The notes under the pieces: generated by a model
What the model was told of the DNA's origin: nothing
Seen by the model: only the letters and a program-made list of their open reading frames with translations
The model's database searches: none
Program-made: the position numbers and the translations under genes
Part shown: one piece after another, positions 54,674 to 64,000 of the stretch
Layout: each line of letters opens with the position of its first letter
How positions within the stretch are numbered: the stretch's first letter is position 1
Assembly: GCF_030272615.1 (NCBI RefSeq)
Contig: NC_081413.1
Span: forward strand, 165,183,080 to 165,247,079
Reading direction: 5' to 3'
Length of the DNA: 64,000 bases
Source of the DNA: Cryptomeria japonica
Lineage: Eukaryota > Streptophyta > Pinopsida > Cupressales > Cupressaceae

Positions 54674-57600
54674 AACATCATAATCCAATTCCAATATAGC
54701 TTATCACATTTCCAATATTACATGAGACAAAATGCATATCATAAAATCCAATACCATTATTACAATTAATGAAACAATATCCAGGATACACATGTTACAA
54801 CATTATGCTTACTTATACATCAAAGCTCTCATTTACATTACAATTACATCATTTATCCAATACATACATATGCCATATGAATCATATATATCAATCTGCT
54901 ACAAATATCCATTCATAGTTGAGAAGACAAGCGATCCACATCCATGCAAGAGCATCCACCAAAAAAATTCCTAATGAAAGAAGGAAACAAACCATCCGAC
55001 CATATGGAACCATAAGGAACCACCCCCATGCTAGGAGATGACACAATATCCCACTCACACTCTAGATCTAGGCTGACACCTAACAACCAAAGGAAGACCA
55101 ATAGAAAATAAGTGCAAGAATGCAAATCATAAAATTTCCAATCACAAATCCTCCAAAGGCAACACATCAAGTCAAGACTCGAGGCACTAGGACCAACATG
55201 TAGGGAAAAGAGTGTCATCACATGCGATAAATGGGAACCTGGACACCTATCCTGACCATTCTAGATGCACATGCAGAGCCATCTCAACCTCTATGGAGTA
55301 AGGGAGATTAGCTTACCTAGGTTACCAAGGCCTTCCCAATCCTATCCTGAATCTCTACCACTGGGAAAGGCAGAGGGGCCACCAACCATTTCTTATCTTA
55401 TTAAGATTTACTATTCTACCTATACCCCAAGAATTATTAATTAGATTATCACTTGATTACAAAGCATAAACTCCCAATGAGATATGCAAGTGATCTAGAC
55501 TCCGGGTAACATGTTCGTCTACTTCAAGCAATCCCAACCACTCACTTGGATGCCCACTCACCCCTAGCATGCTACTATACCTTTAGGGTAACAAGATAAC
55601 AATGCAAAACATGACCATGGGCTCACAACCCAATAAGACCTAGTAAAACAAGGTGCAAAACAACCAATAACATTGAAACCACAACAAGAAGGCTCACAAG
55701 AGACATACAAAGCACGAACCTTCACCAAGCATGGAAATAAAGGAACTAAAGCATAGGTATAAAATAAGGACCAATCCAAGAGAAACTCCAATCCTCACAA
55801 TGAGGCAATAACATCTCACTGGAGTTCTCATAAACATTCCTCAACAACAAGACATCCTTCCTCTCATTGGAGCAATCAAATGCATAAGTGCAATCCTCAA
55901 TAGTAGAGCACAAAATCATTATGAAAAGATAAAATGACATCATAAAAAACTTATAGAAACTCAATACAATCCAAAAATGCCTCTGGGAAATGCACAAAAT
56001 TTAGAAAACCAATCATACAAGTCAAATTTCCAATTCTGACACCAATGGAGCAGATTAGGACTCCTGGTTTGTAGACTAGCATTCCTAGTAGACACAAAGG
56101 AATTTTGGGTTAATTCCCTAGCATTTTGGGTTTACAAAATGGTGTTTTGGGTTCTCAAAATAGCATTTTGGGTAAAAATGCATTAAACCCGAGAAAATGG
56201 ATAAAATAAGATAAAACTTGCCCAGGTCTACACGGGAGCTCACAAAAGACCCAAGAGAACTCCCAAAAGGTTCAGGAGATCAAAAAATCACAAGAGAAAC
56301 ACATAATTAAAGGATTACACACTCATGGAAAGGAATTAATCATCAATAGACAGTCATAAACACTTTCCAAAAGTGCTCAGAAAATGATACCTCATCTGCA
56401 CATCAACAGGGAAAGACATAATAACACCACAATAGATACAAGAAAACATTACAAAGGTTATTCCAAGTGCATTCACATCTCCAAACCTTCACAAATAGTC
56501 TATGGCCATAATGCAAGTCACAAGAAGATAATAAACAACTCCTGGCAAGGTCACAAAAAATTGCAAACTTGCAATCATGCACAAAAATTTGGGATAATGT
56601 ATAACACACATAAGGAGGATGCCAAACATTCCAAAAGCATGATAAAATTACATATAGTTACAAAGAAAGAGAATACAAGCCCATTAAAGGAGAATGCACA
56701 ATAAACACTTCCTGACAATCAACATTTTTAGAAACTTAAAATCAATCAATCAAATACAAATCCCAACCTTCCTAAATCTCTCCCTCAAGCACAAATTGAA
56801 TTCTCTAAACTTCAATCTAATCCCAATACAATCTTTAACAGGCATTGTGCATACAATATTTTTAGAAATGAAATTTGCAAAGAGAAGCCAAGAGCTATAA
56901 CTTGGAAAAATGCAATCCAAACCAAAGAAGATTGATGAGGAGAAATTTAACCCAATAAACCAAGCAATCCAATCTTCAATCCAAGATCCCAATCGAATTC
57001 GAAATGCAAATCAAAATCTTTTGGATGGTAACCTTGACAACATTCTAGCAAAATCCAATAAATAGAAAATCAAACCTCAAACTATAGAAAAACCTCAGCC
57101 AATCAGAAAATTCAAAGAAATAATATATTATACCTATCATACCATATACCAATGCAAAAATAATATAAACTAATATTTGCCAAACTTACCAAGCTCACAA
57201 CCAATGGTAAAATAGGGTAGGTAGAATAAACAATTAATTAAATAACCAAGAGGGTAAAAAGGAATTAAAATAATATGATCAACCAATATAAACAAAACCA
57301 TGGGCACAATTAATTATATAAGCCCATTAATTAAATAATCAAAGAAATATAAATAAATACCCACATAATATTAAAATCACAACAAAAAAATTAAATAATT
57401 TTTTTTTAATCTTTAATCATAATAATGATATTAAATCATTAATTTAAAAAGAAAACCAAGGATAAATAATAATAATCACCCATTAATTTTAAAATATTTA
57501 TATCAATTATTTATTTAATTTATTATTATAAACTATATTACTCCATTAATTTTAATCTAAGATTATTAAACTATATAAATCAATTAAATAATTTAATAAT

Positions 57601-58311
57601 TAAATCAAACAATAATCACAACACTACACAACAAGAATAAGCCAAGGAATCACTAGATGTTAAACAACAACTCGCACCAAGATACCAAATTGACAAGGGT
57701 GATCAACTTAAACCTAAAGTATAGGGTGGGTTTTCATGTCATCTCCGATCAACTTGCCATTGGGATAAGACACATTCAGACCTGTGAAGATAGGTGGAGT
57801 CGATGTCTGGTACCTACAAACCTGTCATCACCAACTAAAGTACAACAACATATATAATAACATATATAATATAATAGGAAGACAAGTGAAGGGGAATCAC
57901 AATGCCATATCATGCTCATGAATGAGTGGTATGGCATCGTCCTTTTCACAATCGCAGTAGAAGACACTCACAATCAACAAGAACTATCATAGTCATCCTC
58001 ATCATAAGATAGGGTTATTACACAACATGCTATCATCAAATCACCATAAGCAAACATGAATCACACGTATAACATGAGTACATATCAATCATCAAATAGT
58101 AATCCATCATCATAATAGTCTAGGAATGCCATCATCCACAAGTAATCATGATGCCAACACAATATAATATGTATAGTATCCGTAAGGAAGCATCTAAATC
58201 ATAAATAAACCCATAAACATCCAATCGAAGCATCACAAAATAGTCTTAGCTATGCCAATATAGTCTATCAATGCACAAAAAATGAAAGATGAATCAGGGA
58301 GGGGCACTACA
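54674..58311. other. Right part of element I, non-coding
   Basis: About 3.6 kb without a credible gene. The frames that exist (for example 54913-55221 minus, 55564-55997 minus, 56384-56704 plus) have no recognisable motif and no match to retroelement proteins. On the minus strand 'attggtgtcagaattgg' at 56030-56047 resembles a primer site after a CA end, but the required second LTR is not found. 56089-56180 repeats 'cattttggg' four times. 57100-57620 is very AT-rich with long A and T runs. Confidence 0.5.
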
Positions 58312-58796
58312 ACGCGAATCCTCACATGACATGGTGAGACCCATAACAACTTATTAATACATCCTCTAATGCATATCTAGACCAAAAGAATATGATCCAA
58401 ATAAGATAACTTAACCAAACACACCAAATCATAAAACAATTTAATATCCCAAACATGAGTCAATAAAACTCTCTTGCGGAACAAAGAAACCACCAGAAAA
58501 GAACGCTAAGAATATTACACGAGCCATAAAATTACATCCACTAAAATATAACACAATTTGTAACATATCCAGAGGCCATTGAAGACTTTCTAGACTAGTC
58601 TGACAGACACACTTAGTGCCAGAAAATAGAAATAACAATCCAAATCAAAATGCCACAACCAACACCAAAAAATACCAAACTCAATTTGCAACACAAACCA
58701 CATGTGAAACAACAAGGAACATATTTGAATCAAAATCAATCTGGATAACCAAGTTTGACATCAATGACAACCATAATTGAGCTCATACTTCCAACG

Positions 58797-60600
58797 TGTT
58801 CATCTAAAATTAGATCAGGTTTGCCTTCTATAGGAGTGTCAGGTCTCAAATAATAGGTCATTCCTCTTGTTCATGGAAATCAAAGTTTTCATTTACAAAA
58901 CTAGGGACAAATGGTTCTATGTGATACTTGGAGATCAAATCTAATTTTATGGTCACCTTAGTGCCATATCTCATTCTACAGAACATGTGTGACCTATCAG
59001 ATGATAGGTATCCACCCAAATTTTCAAAGAAGTCCCTAGAGAGGCATATGGAAGAATATAACTTGGCAGATTTATGAAATAGATTTCTTATGGAATGGAG
59101 AAATTTGGTCAAGGATGCAAGGTAAGACTCATACTTTTTAATAACCCCAATTGTGTTTATAGATGTCTAATCCAATTGGACTACTCCTTTTTCAAGAGGC
59201 TCTATGACAAACCCAACTTATCTACTATTTATTTTGGCATCATGGAATTACTTGCTCTTGAATAAATCATGAAATTATGAACAAGGTGAGGGCCAATAAT
59301 CAAGGTCACATAGAATGGAGTTCGTTTGACTTCTTGGGTTTGTTGTTCACTCTTTGATTGGGGTTGTTTGTAAACATAACCTTAAGTTGTTCTTTAGGAG
59401 GCTCATCGGACAAAGAGATATTAGATAAGGCATTTTGTAACAAATCTTTTTGCTTGAGAAGAGATAAAGAATCCCACATTGATATACTGACATTATCCTT
59501 TTTCATGTGTTCTAAGATATAGAATGGAATTGTACTAATCTTCTACTCTCCATTAGGAACAACAACACCTACTTGTGTTTGCATTGGCTATGGTTGGGCT
59601 TTTGGTTTCTCTTTTCTTGTCACTACATGATTCATTGGAAAAATCTATATATTCTTTGAAGGTGATGACCCAAATTGACCTTGATGACTTGTAGAAGCTT
59701 AATTTTGGCCCTTGTCATCTTGTTGTCCTGTGTCAATAGCCCTCTTTTTTGACGTTGTGTTAGCTACTATAGGGACATAAGACTGGCTTTTCCCCCATGG
59801 ATAAATTACTCTACAAAACTCCTCACCTTGCTAATTCATCAAGGAAACATCAAGATTACCTTTCTCTATTTAAGGACCTTATTGTTCATTAGTTTATTAT
59901 GTTGCATCCTAAGAAACCATAGATTTATTATAAATCATAAGGGCCTAACTTAGCATTCCATTAGACTAGGTGGTTTAATTTGGAGGTTGGTTGCATGGGA
60001 AACACCATTCATAGTCTTGTATCATATTGTTTTGCATAGGTACAAGCTCTATTGAAGAGCTAGCAACATTAGGATTATAAGGTTGATAAGGTCTTGCAAT
60101 ATAATTAATTCTTTGACCTTGGGGATTAGCTTGATAAGGAGGCCTATTATGCTGATATGGGGCTTGATATGGTCTAGGATTTTGGCCTTGTTTCCTAATA
60201 GGCCTTTTATCTCTTGAAGCTCTTGGGATTGGATTGGAACAATTTTATCTTGGGTTGAAACTTGGTAACTTAATGCTGGAACATGAGGTATAGTATCTAA
60301 AGCAGGTATTTGCAATGGTATGTGTGGCTGCACTTTAGAAAAATTGGCAGTAAAGTTCTAGGTGCTATTATACCAGCTAGAATAAAGCTATTTTTTGCTC
60401 CTAGATCTTCATAATTTTGGTGCATCGCCTACTAGATTCATATATTTTCATTTCAAAGTTATCTTTATTTCCCTTTTCCTATCAAATTAGTTGTTTTAGA
60501 AGGTCCATCAAGGGAACCAACCCTCTCTAGAGGTTCATCCTCCTCATAGGTTACTCACAACCTGAGGATGATCCCTTGTTTCACAGGATAGTCGATTCTC
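58797..60600 (-). pseudogene. Ty3/gypsy gag-region remnant (element K)
   Basis: Minus strand. VIFN-type and NPRPYQAPYQHNRPPYQANP (about 60180-60120, Pro/Gln/Tyr-rich), then DYEWCFPCNQPPN (about 60030-59985), a zinc-finger-like start as in plant gypsy gags. The frame 59506-59306 carries ISMWDSLSLLKQKDLLQNAL, the pattern found between gag and protease of plant gypsy elements. The frame 59112-58858 with LSSDRSHMFCRMRYGTKVTI may be the start of the next domain. Many stops. The region ends at the outer border of H. Confidence 0.65.
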
Positions 60601-60950
60601 ACACTTGTCTTGGGTGCAATCCTTCTTGACAAAAATTGTATCAAATAAATCTCCTTGATTTTGAGTGGATGGAAGAAATCTTTCTAAGGCATCCCTCTGT
60701 GCAATGAAAGTTGAGCTTATAGGTTGTCTTCCTACACTCTATTGGTGAATAGTTTAAATTTATCTTGAAATATATACTGATACTAATGCTTAAATATTAA
60801 AAACTTATAATTAATGAAACAAAACATGTAAAGAAATATAAACATAGAAGTCCTAAACCTTCCTCGATAATGATGTCAAAAATGATTTACTCATCTTAAG
60901 TATAATAGATTGTGTTAGCATATTCATCATTGTTCACCTATATATCTAGT
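60601..60950. other. Unassigned
   Basis: No ORF, repeat or motif that I can support. AT-rich. Confidence 0.4.
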
Positions 60951-61124
60951 TTTTTTGAGGTTGTTTTAGTTTGTTACTAATTATTAGTATCATTTGGTTC
61001 TATTTGTTATTTTGTTGAAACTATGAATGCAAGGTTATTCATTTCTTTTATTAATAAATAAAACCCATAATGCAGATGAATGTATTCGATTTTGGAGAAA
61101 ATTTTGATATGGTATTAGAGCAGG
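60951..61124 (+). mobile_element. Copia LTR end and primer site (element Q)
   Basis: A T-rich LTR-like end, then 'tatggtattagagcaggagg' with a near-perfect initiator-Met primer site (tggtattagagc at 61110-61121, one mismatch). The LTR start is not resolved. The gag remnant at 62533 lies downstream on the same strand. Confidence 0.5.
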
Positions 61125-62532
61125 AGGACCTTGTGGGATGTCGGATTTATTTTTCTTTTTATATTTTATATTAATAACATTAAGGCGATAGTCATGAAGA
61201 TATGCTCAAGAAGTGTTTTGCTACAAGATCAAACTACATTATTGGCTATGTAGATATGGATTGTTAGCCTCACATATTATAGAGACTACATTCAATTTGA
61301 TTTCTTTGCAAAATTTAATTGGTTTTATGGCATATCTATGCACAAGTCCATGAAAGAGGTCACTAGTAAATACAACATACAACTAATTTTGTTTGAGAAA
61401 CACCATGAGGGACAACAACAAAGGTTCCTAATTTTACATTGAGGTTTCATTTTCACATGTATTGGCCTCCATTTCTCCTTGTACGATGTGCATTTTGAAT
61501 TTGGTGAATGGAAAATTTTGCAAGCAAACATTCTTGATTTGGCAAATTCAAAGCTTAATGTCCACCACAAGCTTCATATCTTAGCTTGAATGGAACAAGC
61601 CTATGAATGTCTTCTTCCTTTATTGCTAGGATTTTAATGATTTCTTTGTGGAGAAAAATCAAATACACTTGAAGCACGATTTGTTTTGCATTGGAGATAC
61701 ACTTGGAGTTTTGGGATGATCCTTCATACACTTTATACATCATTTGTTCTATACTAGATATCCTTATTAGGCACTGACAAGTATATTTTATGTGATTTTT
61801 CTATTGTTTGGATTCGTGGTGACTTGGAGTCTATGATTTTCTCCTTGTAGCATCCATCTTTCACATATTTGCATGTGATTTACATTGATTTGGCTAGCAA
61901 TGTTTAGATATTTGTGATATAACTGTTAGGTTGTGTATTCTTTAGATCAATGTCTTTATGTACAATTATCAAAAACTATTTACTTCCTCTTATGATTGGT
62001 ATTAGTTTTTTTATTGGCTTGCATTAAGTATGTCTATTTGATCAGCCCTTATTTTTTCGCTATGTGGTCATATTGGCTTCTTCATTGATGGTCATATTGG
62101 TGAATTTTTGGTTAACATGGCTACCATTGTTCTATTATTTTTTGGCTCATAATCCATGAGTGGATCTTCATTGGACCCCTATTTTTTGGTGCAATAAATT
62201 GGCATTCTGAGGCATATTTTCATGAGGAGCCAGTCACTTCACCATGTCATTACTTTCTTAATGCAAATCAAATAAGAGGTAGTTATGGATAATAACTTTT
62301 TATATTAGCATTTTTCTTTTGAGATTTCTCAATTTGTTTCTCAAATAAAAATATGTCATGTGTGATGGAATTTATTATTTAAAGGTTCCTATGATTCTAC
62401 ACTAAGCTAAAAAAAAAGCAATTGTAAGCCTCTGTTTTGGAACAAAATGAGTTAAAAGTGGTGTTATTTTTCTTTCCAAGGCATTTGAGTTAGAGACATC
62501 AAACAAAACAACAACTATATCTATCTAATAAA
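61125..62532. other. Unassigned spacer
   Basis: No motif found. Minus-strand frames at 61325-61570 and 61555-61743 are not supported as genes. The spacer separates the primer site of Q from its gag and may hold an unrecognised insertion. Confidence 0.35.
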
Positions 62533-63296
62533 ATGAAAGGAAGTTCTCCAAAATTCTTTCTAGACTCTCAATTACTGTGCAGAAATAACTATTCCACGTG
62601 GAAGACCAAAATCAAAACTCAACTCAAGTTTGAAGAATTTTGGGATGTGATTAGTGGTACCACAACACGACGCAAGACAAATATCGATGGGCAAAAGAAC
62701 TTTGATCAAGCTGATAGAAAGGAAAAATTGATCATTTTATTTAGTGCATCTAATGAAGTTCAACATTTCATCTGAGATTCGTCCATAGCCAAAGATGCAT
62801 GGGACAAGCTCAATATCACACATGAGGTGAAGAGTAAAAACTAGATCTTGAATTTACAGAGTCAACTATAGACCTAAAAATGAATAGTGGATAATAATTG
62901 AAATCCTTTCTTAAAAGGATTTCTAAGTTGAGGGCTTCCCTACAAGCATTAGTAAAAATAATTGATGATGCATTTTTTGTGCCTATTATTCTATGAGCAC
63001 TACCTTTCATATATAAAGTGTTTGTGACAACTTTGAATGTCACTGAGACAACATCAACTTTTGAGAAGCTAGTGAATCTACTCTAGAACAAAGAGTGTAT
63101 AAGCTAGGAACATGATCAGGATGATCATGCAATGACTACATGACAGAAAGGGAAAGAAGTCTATGATGCAATTTGGTGGTCTTCCCAAATTTGGTAATTC
63201 ATCCAAACTTCAAAAGAGGTGTCTGGTATGTGAAAGAGTTGGACATGTGTAAAAAAATTTGGTACAAATCCTTGGCCAAAGGATCATCCAACAAAT
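62533..63296 (+). pseudogene. Copia gag remnant (element Q)
   Basis: ATG at 62533, followed by LDSQLLCRNNYSTWKTKIKT, the gag opening with 'N-Y-x-x-W', then KLIILFSASNEVQHFI, a stop at 62773 and SSIAKDAWDKLNITHE, a UBN2-type block. Later sequence is full of stops. A zinc knuckle can be read near 63220 (CLVCERVGHV, then a stop where Cys is expected). A gag different from J's, closer to general plant copia gags. Truncated by LTR L at 63297. Confidence 0.8.
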
Positions 63297-64000
63297 TGTT
63301 GGCATCATGGTGGGAATGATGAAGTTTGAGGTATGTAAGAAGTTGTCATTGATGACAATACCGGTTCTAATATCATCATAACCGATCGGAAAAGGATTAT
63401 AGTGGATTGGTAAGGAACATGGTACTAAAAGCTTCCACTGGTGAATAGAGATCGATTTACAGGAAGCAACCGGTAGTTGAGTTGAGTCAAGTAGGTTCAT
63501 CGGTATAAAGAAAACAACCAGTAGCAGATCACAACGGTGAAATGTAGATCTGATCAATTTAGAAAGAGCCAGTTGAAGTCAGAGTGCTTGCTAGAGAACC
63601 GACGAGATTTGTTGCATGAATGGTTAGTCTCATCAATATAATCGATGAGATTTGAGGAACAAACAGATTGGTACATAGAATGATTTTTTGAGTTTGAGTT
63701 TTGGAGGGAAAGTTTGCACCAAGATTGAAGATAGCTATATACATGTTTTTCATCTTGAATTTGAAGTGTTGATGGAGTTGTTAGTGGATTGAGGTTGAAA
63801 ATCAGAGTAAGGTGAAGAATAAGCAAAGTATAGAAGGGTTCCTCATGAATTGGTGAAGTCATCACCAAGCAGAGATTGAAGCAGATATAGAATGGATCTA
63901 TTTGAAAAAGGGTGTCATCATCAGATAAATGATTTTTTGCTCTCTAATAATTGTAGCAGATTTAATCCCTTAATAGGGTGAACCTTAACCGCTTCTGTTT
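63297..64000 (+). mobile_element. LTR L (copia, B/F-like), cut by the window end
   Basis: Starts TGTTGGCATCATGGTGGG at 63297, has ACCGGT/ACCGATC-type repeats (about 63360-63510) and enters the CCCTTAATAGGGT mini-repeat array at about 63967. Same order as in B and F. Minus-strand frames in it are shadows. Confidence 0.7.

Larger units (their letters stand above)
47098..58316. mobile_element. Element I: non-coding insertion with perfect ACGCG TSD, in the H 5' LTR
   Basis: Insert 47103-58311 with ACGCG at 47098-47102 and 58312-58316. Ends are TGTAATACCCGCC at the left and GGAGGGGCACTACA at the right, so TG...CA whichever strand is read. Without the nested element J it is about 4.1 kb and has no recognisable gag or pol. 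On the minus strand it starts TGTAGTGCCCCTCC, a common gypsy LTR opening. I see no repeated LTR pair, so a very long solo LTR or a large retrotransposon derivative (LARD) is most likely. Internal blocks include a repeated 'cattttggg' stretch (56089-56180) and an AT-rich zone (57100-57620). Confidence 0.75.
46188..58796 (-). mobile_element. 5' LTR of copia element H, interrupted by element I
   Basis: Two pieces, 46188-47102 and 58312-58796, joined at the ACGCG target duplication, give about 1.39 kb. It starts TTGGAAGTATGAGCTC near 58796, where the expected terminal TGT is altered, and ends TTCAACA at 46188. It matches the 3' LTR (37796-40666) piece by piece, including the region around the B2 insertion site. 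Confidence 0.82.

Noticed and set aside
54913-55997. Three minus-strand frames in element I, one of 102 codons
   Set aside because: No motif, no continuity between them, and Cys/Trp-rich content typical of antisense reading of a non-coding AT-rich LTR.
56030-56047. Minus-strand primer-site-like sequence after a CA end, implying a 2.27-kb LTR 56047-58311
   Set aside because: The matching 3' LTR end is not at the other border of element I (47103), so the structure is not supported.
58012-58022. GGGTTATTACA as partner of the left terminus TGTAATACCC, suggesting terminal inverted repeats of a DNA transposon
   Set aside because: It lies 289 bp inside the TSD-defined right border. The true right end gives only a weak inverted match.
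1-64000. CRISPR array, rRNA, operon or other prokaryotic features
   Set aside because: None seen. All coding signals are plant-type retroelements. Repeats are LTR-type, not spaced arrays.

Overview
This window looks like intergenic DNA from a large plant nuclear genome. It is AT-rich, I see no intact host gene, and almost every base I can assign belongs to decayed retrotransposons inserted into one another. The dominant class is Ty1/copia with the iMet-type primer site (ttggtatcagagc or close variants), LTRs starting TGTTGG and ending CA, and several AAGGGGGAG-like purine tracts before the 3' LTR. That last trait is characteristic of the Sirevirus lineage. The age and density of the nesting suggest a gymnosperm or another repeat-rich land plant, but the sequence alone does not fix the species.

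Layout. 1-3296: copia remnant P (+), an LTR fused to integrase, RT and RNase H. 3297-5508: a large inverted repeat of two head-to-head LTRs (family D) around a 168-bp coding fragment. 5509-5925: LTR fragment. 5926-28482: copia element E (-), split by four insertions: solo LTR F (6077-7483), an ORF1-only LINE with tRNA-like tandem repeats at its 5' end (10703-12715, 15-bp TSD), and element A (13533-26639). A itself contains solo LTR B1 (19049-24843), which contains gypsy derivative G (about 20341-24548).

28483-34620: a Ty3/gypsy pol remnant N (-), split by C (29400-33853, -), a short copia-type element with perfect AGGTA TSDs. 35781-37795: copia fragment O (-), with gag, protease and 5' LTR. 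37796-58796: copia element H (-). Its 3' LTR holds solo LTR B2 (38780-40266), its gag holds solo LTR A3 (44549-45592, TSD TTTAG), and its 5' LTR holds element I (47103-58311, TSD ACGCG). I in turn holds J (47554-54668, TSD TTTCT), the most complete copia element here. 58797-64000: gypsy gag remnant K (-), copia LTR and gag remnant Q (+), and the start of LTR L (+), cut by the window end.

How the parts relate. E, H, J, O, P and Q carry recognisable gag and/or pol pieces. A and C carry no pol. They encode a coiled-coil gag-like protein and a second long protein, called ORFX here, that I do not recognise. ORFX-related sequence occurs three times in different LTR contexts: in A, in C, and in the loop of the D inverted repeat. 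This is the best candidate for something undescribed. The second is the LINE-derived unit, which has ORF1 but no ORF2 and starts with tandem tRNA-like repeats. All coding regions are broken. Most stops look like C-to-T decay of CAG, CAA, CGA or TGG codons, as expected for silenced, methylated DNA.
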